Part shown: in pieces, positions 33,292 to 42,506 of the stretch
Layout of the letters: each line of letters starts with the position of its first letter
Position numbering within the stretch: position 1 is the stretch's first letter
Assembly (NCBI GenBank): GCA_018897155.1
Contig: JAHILE010000045.1
Span: 1-64,000, forward strand
DNA: 64,000 nucleotides
Origin: Nanoarchaeota archaeon
GTDB lineage: Archaea; EX4484-52; LFW-46
Direction of reading: 5' to 3'
Notes under the pieces: model-generated
The model's input: only the letters and a program-made list of their open reading frames with translations
Databases searched by the model: none
What the model was told of the DNA's origin: nothing
Translations under genes and position numbers: made by a program

Positions 33292-34282
33292 AAGACATCA
33301 CCATTTGCAATGAAGTTTGTTTGCAGCCATTTTTAGTCGCGATTATGGCCGGAAGCGGCTCGGATCGCATTGCCGCAATCATTCTTTTTGCCACTTCTCG
33401 AATCATATTCACAGGAACGCTGTTTCCGGCAAGCTTCTTTATCTGCGCGTCCGGAACAGCCATTTTGAAGCTTTTTGGAAATCCTTGCAGCAAAAGCTGC
33501 TCTCTTGGGGTGAGGCGCCGTATTCCATCCACCAGCAAATAATTATGCGATGCTCCAGATCTCAGGGCGCACGAATATTCATGAACTCCTATATGGCCTT
33601 CTTTGTTTTCGTGCCAGATAGACGGCTTCGGGACTTTCTTTTCTCCGATTTTAGCCAATCTTTTTTTAACAATATCCTCGGAAGCAAAATACTTTTTATC
33701 CACCATATCGTGCGATTCTATAATTTCGATTAGGCGCGCTTCCCTTTTTAATGGCTCAGGAAACGTAAATGGATAGTTTTTCTTAAATCCGACAATAATA
33801 ACCCGCTCTCTTTTTTGAGGCAGCCCATAATCCAGCGCATTTAATACTTTCCAATGAGTCTGATACCCCAATTGTTCGAGCTTAAACAGTATTGCTTTGA
33901 ACGTTCTTCCTTTGTCATGGCTTGCGAGCCGTTTAACGTTTTCCAGCAAAAATGCTTCCGGCTCCTTTTCTTTCAATATTCTCTCAATTTCGAAAAATAA
34001 TGTTCCTCGAGTATCCGCAAATCCTAACCCCTTGCCAATTATGCTAAATGGCTGGCATGGAAAGCCCGCAAGCAGCAGGTCATGATCCGGAATTTCGCTT
34101 GAAGGTATTTTGGTGATGTCTCCTTTTGGCATTTCCCCAAAGTTCGCTTCATACATTTTTTGAGCCGCAGAATCAAATTCAGAAGAAAATACGCACAAAC
34201 CTCCCAATTCTTCAAAAGGAATCCTAATGCCGCCGATTCCCGCAAAAAGATCTATGAATTTAAACGCTCGCTCCATATTCAT
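33287..34282 (-). CDS. DNA (cytosine-5) methyltransferase, HaeII-like system 2
   Basis: The 331-residue enzyme has motif I LFAGIGGIRIPFEE, motif IV AGFPCQPFS with the catalytic Cys, motif VI FLLENVK, motif VIII QKRERVIIVG and motif X LAGNSVPV. It is paired with the HaeII-like nuclease and so likely methylates RGCGCY. A TATA-like TTAATAAG centred about 24-26 nt before ATG 34282 suggests a leaderless mRNA, divergent from the Vsr gene. Confidence 0.93.
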   Translation of the reverse strand: MNMERAFKFIDLFAGIGGIRIPFEELGGLCVFSSEFDSAAQKMYEANFGEMPKGDITKIPSSEIPDHDLLLAGFPCQPFSIIGKGLGFADTRGTLFFEIERILKEKEPEAFLLENVKRLASHDKGRTFKAILFKLEQLGYQTHWKVLNALDYGLPQKRERVIIVGFKKNYPFTFPEPLKREARLIEIIESHDMVDKKYFASEDIVKKRLAKIGEKKVPKPSIWHENKEGHIGVHEYSCALRSGASHNYLLVDGIRRLTPREQLLLQGFPKSFKMAVPDAQIKKLAGNSVPVNMIREVAKRMIAAMRSEPLPAIIATKNGCKQTSLQMVMSY

Positions 34283-34340
34283 TCAATATGTGTTTTCGCG
34301 CTTATTAACCTTGCCATATCCATTAATTTAATGGCTTGAT

Positions 34341-34757
34341 ATGGCGGACACAGTCACTAAAAAAGAAAGAAGCAGAATCATGGCTAAAATAAAAAGCAAG
34401 AACACCCGAGTTGAAATGACCTTTAGAAAACAGCTGCGCACAAATGAAATACGTTATCGCTTAAACTATGCGCTGGAAGGGAAGCCGGATATTGTGATTC
34501 CTTCAAAGAAACTCGCAATATTTATTGACGGCTGTTTTTGGCACGGATGCGCAAAGCATTTCAGGATGCCAAAATCCAATAAAGCATATTGGCGCTCAAA
34601 GATAGAAAGAAATATGGCGCGGGACAAAGCCGTGAAAAAAACTCTGAAATCAAAAGGGTGGAAAGTGATGCGTATTTGGGAGCATGAAATTAAAAACAGT
34701 TCTGAAAGAGCCGCGAAAAGGGTAAAACGCGTTTTAAACCCGTTTAAAAGTATATAA
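34341..34757 (+). CDS. vsr: Very-short-patch-repair endonuclease (Vsr), system 2
   Basis: The 138-residue protein has RSRIMAKIKSKNT, EGKPDIVIP with catalytic Asp, IFIDGCFWHGCAKHF and RIWEHEIKN. It protects sites methylated by the adjacent m5C enzyme from deamination mutations. Only about 40 percent of positions agree by eye with the system 1 Vsr, so it is not a recent duplicate. Its stop overlaps the TATA box of the RNA at 34782-34840. Confidence 0.92.
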   Translation: MADTVTKKERSRIMAKIKSKNTRVEMTFRKQLRTNEIRYRLNYALEGKPDIVIPSKKLAIFIDGCFWHGCAKHFRMPKSNKAYWRSKIERNMARDKAVKKTLKSKGWKVMRIWEHEIKNSSERAAKRVKRVLNPFKSI

Positions 34758-34781
34758 AGGTTCTGTTTTATATAGTCAAAC

Positions 34782-34840
34782 ATCCCGCATTCGTCAGCGC
34801 TTCGAGCAAGTGCGATGAATCAGCGTGTTACTTGCGGGAT
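34782..34840 (+). ncRNA. Candidate 59-nt structured RNA
   Basis: ATCCCGCA (34782-34789) and TGCGGGAT (34833-34840) form an 8-bp closing stem. Inside, TTCGTC pairs with GATGAA and GCGCTT with AAGTGC across a single bulged A (36 bases in all, including a CGAGC loop), leaving a 13-base single strand before the closing stem. A TATA box TATATAAA (34751-34758) is centred 26 nt before 34781, so transcription would begin exactly at the stem. The class is unknown. Confidence 0.5.
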
Positions 34841-34869
34841 ACATATAATAATTAACTGATATGAATTTT

Positions 34870-35145
34870 ATGTTTGAAATCAAAGGAAATAATGTGATGA
34901 TGTCGGTTACAGTAAAGCCGCTCTCACATAGATTTAAAATACTGGTCGATGAAAACAGAATTATCATATGCTTGAAGAGCATACCTGAAGACAATAAGGC
35001 GAATATCGAACTTATAAAAGGGCTTGAGAGGCTTTTGAAAAAACATCTTTCGATTGTTTCGGGCGAAAAGTCAAAAAAAAAGAAATTGTTGATATACAAC
35101 GCAACTGAAAGCGAAATCAGACGCGCGTTTGAACGATCTCGGTAG
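34870..35145 (+). CDS. DUF167 (YggU-family) protein
   Basis: A protein of about 91 residues with the DUF167 pattern: VKPLSHRFKILVDENRIII, then EDNKANIELIKGLERLLKK and SIVSGEKSKKKKLLI. These small beta-alpha proteins are widespread with unknown function. A TATA-like CATATAAT (34842-34849) is centred 25 nt before ATG 34870, which favours that start over 34861. Confidence 0.85.
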   Translation: MFEIKGNNVMMSVTVKPLSHRFKILVDENRIIICLKSIPEDNKANIELIKGLERLLKKHLSIVSGEKSKKKKLLIYNATESEIRRAFERSR

Positions 35146-35331
35146 GAGATTAATATTTATCAAATTCACCATTTGTTTATATTCGGAATTGACTTCCGAT
35201 TATTGATTGGAAAATCAAAAACATCCAAATACAGATAATGTTAATCTCTTTCTGAATTGGCGTGCGTAATTTGAATCGTATTCTTTTGCTAATGACTAAA
35301 AATAACATTTAATGTAATTTGAGTGATATCT
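35146..35331. other. Intergenic stretch with two small hairpins
   Basis: TCGGAA/TTCCGA (35183-35199) and TTGATT/AATCAA just after it are inverted repeats between the DUF167 and dnaG genes; they may end the DUF167 transcript. No gene is seen. Confidence 0.35.
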
Positions 35332-36666
35332 ATGGCAAAACTAGCACAAACATCAGTGAAATACCTGATAAAGGCAAAATTTGACGCAAGTGGAATAGTT
35401 GAAAAACCCGATGTTATCGGGGCTCTTTTTGGACAAACTGAAGGCCTTCTTGGTCCTGAGCTTGATTTGAGGGAGCTTCAGCGAACCGGTCGAATAGGCA
35501 GAATCGAAGTGAAAAGCGTTTCGCAAAGAGGAAAGGCTGTTGGAGAAATTACAATACCATCGAGCCTTGACAGCACAGAAACTGCACTTATCGCAGCATC
35601 TCTTGAAACAATAGATCGCGTAGGTCCGTGTGATGCTAAAATACATATAGAATCTGTTGAGGATCTTCGCACAATAAAGAGAAACTACATTGTCGAACGG
35701 GCAAAGGAACTTCTTGCAGGCCTTCTTAATCAGATGCCGGATACAGCGGTTATGAGTGAGGAGCTTATGCAGAACCTTAGAACCGCAGAAGTTGTGGAAT
35801 TCAAGGGCTTGCCAGCAGGTCCGGATGTTTTAACAGGCGATGCAATAATAGTTTGCGAAGGAAGAGCTGATGTTGTAAACCTGCTTAAACACGGTGTGAA
35901 AAATGCTGTAGCAATAGGCGGAACTTCCGTTCCCCAGGCTTTTGCAGAAATCTTCCGTGAAAAAGAAGTTACTGTTTTCCTTGATGGAGACCGCGGAGGA
36001 GATATAATCCTTAAAGAGCTGCAGCAGCTTGGAGAAATTGATTTTGTTGCAAGAGCTCCTGAAGGAAAGGAAGTTGAGGAGCTGACAAAGAAAGAAATAT
36101 TCAAAGCGCTTAGGGACAAGGTTCCAACAGGGCAGGCGACTGATATCAGGCCACTTTCGCAGCCGCAGCATCAACAGACTGTGAATCACGGGGCTGACTT
36201 TATTTCGCAGAATGAACGGGCTGAGCCTTTTGATGTTTTGGAAACATCTGAATCAAAGGAAAAATCCGCGCAGTTCAAGAGCTATTCTGTGAAGACCTCT
36301 ACACCTATTTTATCGAACACGAGGCGCGTAACATCTGTTTCATCATCAAGCGCGCCAATGAAAAAGAAGGCCCTTGATAGCGAAACGTCAGCCAAATTCA
36401 AGGAGCATTTGAGCGAGCTTGTAGGGACGCGCGCTGCAGCAATCTTTGACAAGGACAGCAATTTTGTCGGAAGAGTGCCTGTGAAGGAAATAACAACGTC
36501 TCTTAAGCAGATTGAGAGCCCTTCTGCAGTGATTCTTGACGGATATATAGACAAGTTTCTTGTGAAAGCTGCTGAGGATGCCGGAGTGCAGTTCTTAATC
36601 GGCACATCGCTGAAAGACAAGCCGTTTTCGAGCAAACTGTCGATAATCAGCGAGAACGAATTATAA
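35332..36666 (+). CDS. dnaG: Archaeal DnaG primase-like protein (exosome subunit)
   Basis: The 444-residue protein has the archaeal N-terminus (VKYLIKAKFDASGIVEKPDVIGALFGQTEGLLG), here abbreviated to key runs AKFDASGIVEKPDVIGALF and QTEGLLG, and a TOPRIM domain (IIVCEGRADVVNLL, VTVFLDGDRGGDII). In archaea it binds the RNA-degrading exosome and has some primase activity. GAGTGAT with five-base spacing selects ATG 35332 over a start three codons upstream. A G/C-rich terminator follows at 36680. Confidence 0.95.
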   Translation: MAKLAQTSVKYLIKAKFDASGIVEKPDVIGALFGQTEGLLGPELDLRELQRTGRIGRIEVKSVSQRGKAVGEITIPSSLDSTETALIAASLETIDRVGPCDAKIHIESVEDLRTIKRNYIVERAKELLAGLLNQMPDTAVMSEELMQNLRTAEVVEFKGLPAGPDVLTGDAIIVCEGRADVVNLLKHGVKNAVAIGGTSVPQAFAEIFREKEVTVFLDGDRGGDIILKELQQLGEIDFVARAPEGKEVEELTKKEIFKALRDKVPTGQATDIRPLSQPQHQQTVNHGADFISQNERAEPFDVLETSESKEKSAQFKSYSVKTSTPILSNTRRVTSVSSSSAPMKKKALDSETSAKFKEHLSELVGTRAAAIFDKDSNFVGRVPVKEITTSLKQIESPSAVILDGYIDKFLVKAAEDAGVQFLIGTSLKDKPFSSKLSIISENEL

Positions 36667-36679
36667 ATTAGACTTATTT

Positions 36680-36702
36680 GCGGCGCCAAAAAATGGCGCC
36701 GC
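36680..36702 (+). terminator. GC-rich hairpin after dnaG
   Basis: GCGGCGCCA (36680-36688) and TGGCGCCGC (36694-36702) form a perfect 9-bp stem with an AAAAA loop, 14 bases after the dnaG stop. A T run (TTTTT) follows ten bases later. It separates dnaG from the methyltransferase gene. Confidence 0.65.
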
Positions 36703-36725
36703 GATATCCTTTTTATGATGTTTTT

Positions 36726-37652
36726 ATGGAAAATCAATCAGAGCTTTCTGAAAAATTAGAGAATATCTGTAATGTGTTTAATATAACTCAGGTTCTGGAT
36801 TTGAAAATAAATAACAAATATATACAAAAATATTATTTAGTAAACAGAATTCCATATTCTTTATTTCACAGCAGTACGGACCTAATTCATATGGCAATAA
36901 GTCGTGATGGTTTATACAAAGAAGATGATTTATTTGAACCTGCAAGAATTGTGGGCAATTATATCAATAAATCAGCAGGGCGAAGTGTTTTGGAATTGGC
37001 TACGGGGCGCGGGGCAAATTCGGTTTATCTTTCCCGTAAATTTTCGGCTACAAAATTCTATGGGATAGACATATCTAAAGGGCAGTTGGAATACGCTTTT
37101 AAGAAAGCGAAAATCGTTCATAATTATTATCCTGATTTTGGCGATTATCACGACCTTAGCAGATTCAAAAATGAAACGTTTGATATCGTTTTTGTAGTCG
37201 AGGCGTTATGTTACAGCACCGATAAAAACAAGGTTTTGGCAGAAGCTTACCGCGTTTTAAAGAAAGATGGCGTTTTCATCATATTTGACGGATATTCAAA
37301 CAAAAATCTAAATCAATTATTGCATGAGGAAAGAATCGCATTACAGCTTGCCGGAAAGGGAATGGCGATGGAAAAATTTGAGAGCTATCGGAGTTTTATC
37401 CGCAAAGCAAAAAAAGAGAAGTTTAAGATAGATTTTGAAGAAAACGTCTCGCAATTTGTTCTTCCAAATATGGAGCGTTTCGAAAAGAAAGCCGCTTCAT
37501 TTTTTAAACGCCCAAAAACAGCCAAGATACTCTCACGGATTCTTCCGAAAGAATTTACTTACAATATAATTTCAGGGTATTTATCAACAACACTGATGAG
37601 ACAGAATATATGTAATTATATGATAACTGTATTAAAGAAAGAAAAAAGATAA
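36726..37652 (+). CDS. SAM-dependent methyltransferase (Methyltransf_11 type)
   Basis: The 308-residue protein (from ATG 36726, MENQSELSEK) has a class I methyltransferase core: VLELATGRGANSVYLSRKF (SAM-binding motif I), YGIDISKGQLEYA (acidic motif II), FDIVFVVEALCY, and EAYRVLKKDGVFIIFDGYS. The helical N- and C-terminal extensions may bind substrate; it could be a lipid or small-molecule methylase. It is followed 4 bases later by the M20 gene frame. Confidence 0.82.
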   Translation: MENQSELSEKLENICNVFNITQVLDLKINNKYIQKYYLVNRIPYSLFHSSTDLIHMAISRDGLYKEDDLFEPARIVGNYINKSAGRSVLELATGRGANSVYLSRKFSATKFYGIDISKGQLEYAFKKAKIVHNYYPDFGDYHDLSRFKNETFDIVFVVEALCYSTDKNKVLAEAYRVLKKDGVFIIFDGYSNKNLNQLLHEERIALQLAGKGMAMEKFESYRSFIRKAKKEKFKIDFEENVSQFVLPNMERFEKKAASFFKRPKTAKILSRILPKEFTYNIISGYLSTTLMRQNICNYMITVLKKEKR

Positions 37653-37674
37653 TCTATTGATAGGTGTTTTGAAA

Positions 37675-38790
37675 ATGGCTAATCAATCCCGCATTGTCGC
37701 GCTGACACAAAAACTCATCCGCACAAATTCCGAGAATCCCGGAGGAACAGAGAAAGCAGTCGCGCAAATTGTCGAAAAAGAGCTTATGGATTGCGGATTT
37801 GTTGTAAAGACTTACGAGTTTGCAAAGGACAGGACAAATGTTGTTGGCGTTCTGAAAGGAAAAAATTCCGCCAAGTCATTATTACTCACACCGCATATTG
37901 ATACCGTGCCTGCAGGCGGTGGCTGGAAGCACAATCCTTTTGGCGCGGAAATCTTCGATGGCAAAATCTACGGCAGGGGCGCAGCAGACTGCAAGTGCAA
38001 TATTGCGATTTGCCTTGAAGTGGCGCGCCTTTTGAAAGAAAACAACATAAAGCTAGATTACGACTTGATAATCGCTGCAACTGCAGATGAGGAAATGGGC
38101 AGCAAACTTGGGTTGATTCCGCTTCTTGAAAAACAAATCATAAAGCCAACGCAAACACTTGTTATGGATGTAGAGGGATTCAAAATCGCAATAATGCAAA
38201 AGGGCGTATTGCAAATGAAGGCGACGGTATATGGAAAGAAAGCGCATGGCGCGTATCCCTGGAAAGGCGAAAATGCAGTTGAAGCGGCGTCAAAGGCGAT
38301 AGTCGAATTAAAGAACTACGAGTTTAACGTTAAGCCGCACCAGCTTGTCCATCCGCCGACAATCAATATCGGGATTATTAAGGGCGGCGAAGCAGTAAAT
38401 ATTGTGCCGGATGTTTGCGAATTTACAATAGATGCAAGATACCTGCCGGGTATGGATGCTGACGCACTCATTCTTGAAATAAAAAAAACCATTGAAAAAG
38501 CAACTAAAAATTACAAATTAGAAACACTGAATATTCAGCTGCCTTACGAAATGAACAGGAACAGCCCGCTTATAACAAAACTTGAATTTGCGATGAAAAA
38601 TAACGGGGTTGAGCCCAAAATAGATGGTTCTGAGGGCGCTACTGTGATGACATTTTTTCAGAATTATAAAATACCTGCGGTATCGTTTGGCATTGGCCCT
38701 GATATGGCGCACCAGACAGACGAATATGTTGAAGTTGACGCGCTCGTATATGGCGCGAATGTTCTTTTAGATTTCTTGAAAGAATTCTGA
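37675..38790 (+). CDS. M20-family metallopeptidase/deacylase (ArgE/DapE-like)
   Basis: The 371-residue enzyme has LLTPHIDTVPAGG, GRGAADCKCN, the catalytic ATADEEMGS with Glu-Glu, and the dimerisation lid domain (QLVHPPTINIGIIKGGEAVNIVPD). Members hydrolyse N-acyl amino acids or diaminopimelate precursors; substrate cannot be assigned without neighbours of a pathway. GGTG with eight-base spacing selects ATG 37675. Confidence 0.88.
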   Translation: MANQSRIVALTQKLIRTNSENPGGTEKAVAQIVEKELMDCGFVVKTYEFAKDRTNVVGVLKGKNSAKSLLLTPHIDTVPAGGGWKHNPFGAEIFDGKIYGRGAADCKCNIAICLEVARLLKENNIKLDYDLIIAATADEEMGSKLGLIPLLEKQIIKPTQTLVMDVEGFKIAIMQKGVLQMKATVYGKKAHGAYPWKGENAVEAASKAIVELKNYEFNVKPHQLVHPPTINIGIIKGGEAVNIVPDVCEFTIDARYLPGMDADALILEIKKTIEKATKNYKLETLNIQLPYEMNRNSPLITKLEFAMKNNGVEPKIDGSEGATVMTFFQNYKIPAVSFGIGPDMAHQTDEYVEVDALVYGANVLLDFLKEF

Positions 38791-38812
38791 TGCCTGCAAA
38801 GGAGGGTATATT

Positions 38813-39490
38813 ATGATAAAAGCCATAATATTCGACTGGGATGATGTTATTGTAGCTGGCTCGACAAAAGGCTATATTAACTGCTACCATGAAACACTGT
38901 CAAGGCTTGGCGTCTTTCTTGAAGCAGAAGAAGAAAAGCGAAGGATTTTTGAGAACTGGGGGAAGGCTCCAAAAGCCGAACTGAGCGGTTTGCTAAAAGA
39001 ACATCCCGGAAAGCTTGACGAAGCATACAGATTATATGACGGCATTCTACTTAATTCAGATACGTTTGTCAACTGCGTAAAACCAATAAATGGAGTGAAC
39101 ATACTGCTAGAAAATCTGGCAAAAAAATATGCTCTCGCGATTGCTACCGGAATTCATCCTGTTTTGCTGAAGAAAATCATGGACAAATTCAACACTCCGA
39201 AAGTTTTTTCAAAAATAATTTCTGCATATGATATCGAAGAGAAAAATCAGAAGCCTTCGCCTTATTCTCTTAATGAGATAATGGCGTTTCTTAAAGTAAA
39301 ATCCGAAGAGACGATTTATGTCGGCGACGCAAAGAACGATGTTTTGATGGCAAGAAACGCGCGTATAGAACCTATTGTTGTGCTTACAGGCCATTTGTCA
39401 AAGTCGGAAGCTGAAGTCTTGAAAGTAAAGCACATAATTCCGGACGTAACCGAAATTGAAGAAGTTCTTGAATCAATTGGCAGCAAGTGA
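38813..39490 (+). CDS. HAD-superfamily phosphatase
   Basis: The 225-residue protein has the four HAD motifs: IIFDWDDV (nucleophile Asp 8), an A-T-G threonine motif, a KPSPYSL lysine motif and VGDAKNDVLMA. The cap helices match the phosphoglycolate-phosphatase-like group. The strong ribosome binding site GGAGG before the ATG is one of the few full Shine-Dalgarno matches here. It follows M20 by 22 bases. Confidence 0.87.
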   Translation: MIKAIIFDWDDVIVAGSTKGYINCYHETLSRLGVFLEAEEEKRRIFENWGKAPKAELSGLLKEHPGKLDEAYRLYDGILLNSDTFVNCVKPINGVNILLENLAKKYALAIATGIHPVLLKKIMDKFNTPKVFSKIISAYDIEEKNQKPSPYSLNEIMAFLKVKSEETIYVGDAKNDVLMARNARIEPIVVLTGHLSKSEAEVLKVKHIIPDVTEIEEVLESIGSK

Positions 39491-39494
39491 ACTT

Positions 39495-40109
39495 TTATTT
39501 CACTTCAACTTTCCTGACTTCAACGCTTCTTATCGGGAATATCTTTGCCGCCGCTTCATGTATTACTCGCGTCAGTTTTTCGTTGTTCATAGTCATGACC
39601 GCTTCATCAAGCGGCCTTCCCGCAAGCATTTCGCTCGAGGTTTTTATAGTGAGCGCGCGAAGGTGTTTTCTTACTGTAGTATTTGCTTTTTTTGCTGTGA
39701 TTATTGTCATTTTCAGGCGCAGTTTCTTGTCCTTTAGCGTGATGTCCTGAATTGAGTCGACGCGTGAGCTCCATCTTCGAATAAGGCGTGCCAATGCATC
39801 TTTTAGAAGTTCCTGACCGGAGTATTCTGTTTTTGCCTTTTTGCCATCAATTCCTGTAATTTTTAGGCTTGCTGTTGTGTGCATTTGCTTGTAATTCTTT
39901 GTAAGCTCAGATAATGAGACTTTTACAGTCCTTCCAATAATATTAGAATCCTTCAAAGAAGGAATTTCTGCAATTACTTCTTCGCCAAAAACACTTGGAG
40001 ACGACACCATATACCATGATTTTTTTGACCATGTGTCCTTTCCAGCCTTTGGCTTTGCTGCTGTATCTGCTTTTTTCGCTTCTCCGGGCTGTTGCATTAT
40101 TTCAACCAT
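39495..40109 (-). CDS. rps3ae: Ribosomal protein eS1 (S3Ae)
   Basis: The 204-residue protein has the S3Ae pattern: WSKKSWYMVSSPSVFGEEVI, IGRTVKVSLSELTKN, LIRRWSSRVDSI and a conserved C-terminus IFPIRSVEVRKVEV. It belongs to the small subunit near the mRNA exit. GTGATTTC immediately precedes the ATG. It lies between an HAD gene and the GAN nuclease, an order seen in several archaea. Confidence 0.95.
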   Translation of the reverse strand: MVEIMQQPGEAKKADTAAKPKAGKDTWSKKSWYMVSSPSVFGEEVIAEIPSLKDSNIIGRTVKVSLSELTKNYKQMHTTASLKITGIDGKKAKTEYSGQELLKDALARLIRRWSSRVDSIQDITLKDKKLRLKMTIITAKKANTTVRKHLRALTIKTSSEMLAGRPLDEAVMTMNNEKLTRVIHEAAAKIFPIRSVEVRKVEVK

Positions 40110-40192
40110 GAAATCACATATTTAGTACATATTACCTTACAATAACCATACATTAATGCGGAAGATTTATTAAGGTTATGGAAAGCCATACG

Positions 40193-41608
40193 CTAAGGCT
40201 CCACATTAACTTCCGCTAAATCAACAACATCTGTTTCATTTTCCCATTTTTTTATAAGAAGCGGATCTATAAGCTGTATGAACTTTGCTTCAGTTCCAAG
40301 AGGTATTTTGGCTCCGGCAGCGTTTGTATGGCCTCCACCTTCCCCGCCAAGCTCTTTCGAGGCTTGTAGAATCGCCTTTCCAAGATTTGCTTCGTTGGAG
40401 TTTATTAGTATCCTTCCTGAAACTTTAACACCGTTGTCAGAATTCGCAAATCCGATGGCAACATTGGCTTTAAGTATTGAGCGCATTGCAATTGAAACTG
40501 ACGTGCCTATCATGTTGTCGGAAATATTGTTTCCAGCAATCACATAAACTGCGTTATCTGTTTTGACAAAGAGATCTTTATTTGTTTTTATCCATTCAAG
40601 GTACACAGCGATTTTCTTTCTGTACGCACCCATTATAGTGTCTGCAGAATCAATATGCCCAAGGCATAATTTCATACCCTCTACAGGTTTTTCTATCCTT
40701 CCGCAGGCGTTAAGTATTGTTGTAAATTCACGTATTTCGTAGTTGTTATGAAGCTTGTAGACATTTCCTATTAATGTTCCGGGTTTGACTCCTGCATGCG
40801 TTGCCTCTATCAGAAGCGCGCTTGCAAGCTTTTTTTCATCATCCTTTGAAAGATCCGCAAGCCGCAGCCATGCGCCTGCTTTGTCTTTGATAGGGATGCC
40901 GTAGTTGTTAAGAAATTGCAATGCTCCGGATTGATCTCCCGATATGTTTGGAATAAAAGGATCTGTCGAGTATTCAATCGCTTTAATTAGCGGCCTCGTA
41001 TATCTTCCGAAAAGCCGCAAGCCTTTATCGACTTTTAATTTTCCTGCAAGCTCAGCATCTTTTACAAACATCTCATTTACGCCTTTGTAATTTCCGTTGA
41101 CTTTTTGCATGTCGCCGGCAGCGCCTATCACTGCGAGATCCACAAGCTTCCATGCCTTTGAAGTGAGCATCCGGCATACCAGATAGGCCACTCCAGCTCC
41201 TGAGATTTCATCTTTTCCGTCGATTCCTGTCAGATGGGGGTTTACGTGGATTAGTCCGTCCCACGAAAGATCAACTGGCTGATGATGGTCTGCGACAACG
41301 ATTTTTTTCCCGGGAAAGAATTCTTTTATTGCGTCAAGCTGACCGCTTCCAAGATCTGTAAAAATCCACAAGTCTGCAGAATCCTTGTCTTTTGACAGAT
41401 CCTGTGCAACATCGCGCTCAAGCTGCTTTACAAAGTCAATTTCAAAATTTTTTTTCAGCGCGTTTAGCGTTTCATGCATTATGGCTCCGGCGCATATTCC
41501 GTCGGCATCAAAATGAGTCACGACGCGTATGTGGCCTTTTTCTGATTTGATAACGTCTGCTGCGCGCGAAGCTAATGCGAGAAGAGAATTAAGGTTGTCT
41601 GTGTTCAT
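40193..41608 (-). CDS. DHH-family exonuclease (RecJ/GAN-like)
   Basis: The 471-residue protein carries the DHH phosphoesterase motifs: VVTHFDADGICA, WIFTDLGSGQ, VVADHHQP and AVIGAAGDMQ, and a C-terminal DHHA1 domain ending GGEGGGHTNAAGA. In Thermococcus the related GAN binds GINS and degrades DNA 5' to 3'; other archaeal relatives act on RNA. Both are possible here. Its rps3ae neighbour is a conserved archaeal association. Confidence 0.9.
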   Translation of the reverse strand: MNTDNLNSLLALASRAADVIKSEKGHIRVVTHFDADGICAGAIMHETLNALKKNFEIDFVKQLERDVAQDLSKDKDSADLWIFTDLGSGQLDAIKEFFPGKKIVVADHHQPVDLSWDGLIHVNPHLTGIDGKDEISGAGVAYLVCRMLTSKAWKLVDLAVIGAAGDMQKVNGNYKGVNEMFVKDAELAGKLKVDKGLRLFGRYTRPLIKAIEYSTDPFIPNISGDQSGALQFLNNYGIPIKDKAGAWLRLADLSKDDEKKLASALLIEATHAGVKPGTLIGNVYKLHNNYEIREFTTILNACGRIEKPVEGMKLCLGHIDSADTIMGAYRKKIAVYLEWIKTNKDLFVKTDNAVYVIAGNNISDNMIGTSVSIAMRSILKANVAIGFANSDNGVKVSGRILINSNEANLGKAILQASKELGGEGGGHTNAAGAKIPLGTEAKFIQLIDPLLIKKWENETDVVDLAEVNVEP

Positions 41609-41659
41609 AGATGACTTATTGCGCGCAAAGTATTAAAAATTAAATGCGCTATTTTGTTT

Positions 41660-41995
41660 ATGGAATCTGATCGTTCTGATGCTGAAAAAATCAGGATATT
41701 CGATAAATGCAATGCCGGCTTTCTGGATTTTGTATATGGCGGCCCTTCCCAATGCTTGTTTGTATGGAAAGGCGACCTGTCAAAAGCAATCAGCCTGTAT
41801 TCTTGCATTCAAAGTGTGATGAAAGAATTTGAAATCGGGAACATCCATTTTGGAAAATTGTCCCATTGCGATGCTGCATGGGGCAATTGCGCATATATTA
41901 TGATGGACGATGTTTTGAGCCCGCAGCAAAAATATAAAATCATAAAGGGCATAGAATCAAAAGGATATGCAACCGCTGTTGAGCCGCTTTTCTGA
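41660..41995 (+). CDS. Hypothetical protein
   Basis: The 111-residue protein (from ATG 41660) begins MESDRSDAEKIRIFD and contains four cysteines in GGPSQCLF, SLYSCIQ, LSHCDAAWGNC. It is divergent from the GAN gene. The family is not recognised. Confidence 0.6.
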   Translation: MESDRSDAEKIRIFDKCNAGFLDFVYGGPSQCLFVWKGDLSKAISLYSCIQSVMKEFEIGNIHFGKLSHCDAAWGNCAYIMMDDVLSPQQKYKIIKGIESKGYATAVEPLF

Positions 41996-42043
41996 ATTTA
42001 TGGTACCATATGCTTATATTCCCGACCGCATCATAGATTATTA

Positions 42044-42415
42044 ATGTGGCGCGGCGTAATTATCGAGGAAAGTTTGAATGATAAATCGCTTCTGAACTTA
42101 GCGAAAATTGTTGAAACAAAAAAGTCGACATTGGAAGGCGAGAAAAAAGCAGGAACTATGACATTTCACAAAATCGAGCTGTTTGATGCAGATAAAGAAA
42201 AGTTTTTGAATCTGGCGCGCACATCAATAAAAGACAAATTCTATTTGCATATCTGTAGCGGTGGCGTAATGGTTGTTGTTTACAAAAACAGTATGTTTGA
42301 ATTCTCGAAAAATGATTGTGGCAAAATAAATGAAGCGCGCGACTACGGCGCAGAGCACGGTATTTTAAGAGAGCAGATGGATTTTGAAGTGCTGGTTGAT
42401 GCGCCTTGGGCTTAA
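42044..42415 (+). CDS. Hypothetical archaeal protein
   Basis: The 123-residue protein starts MWRGVIIEESL, contains a helix, several strands (FYLHICSGGVMVVVYKN) and EHGILREQMDFEVLVD. Similar short proteins with an N-terminal M-W-x-G-V-I-I-E-E-S-L occur in archaeal genomes; their role is unknown to me. A TATA box TTATATT (42014-42020) is centred 27 nt before the ATG, so the gene is leaderless. Confidence 0.7.
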   Translation: MWRGVIIEESLNDKSLLNLAKIVETKKSTLEGEKKAGTMTFHKIELFDADKEKFLNLARTSIKDKFYLHICSGGVMVVVYKNSMFEFSKNDCGKINEARDYGAEHGILREQMDFEVLVDAPWA

Positions 42416-42506
42416 AATAAGGCAAAGCATAGCGAAAAATTATCGGCAATTCTCGAATGTGCGGAATCAAATAACCTTTATAAAGTTTAATTATCCAGTA
42501 AACGAT

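Noticed and set aside
34873-35145. Functional link of DUF167 to the upstream restriction system
   Set aside because: It has its own TATA box and belongs to a housekeeping-type family.
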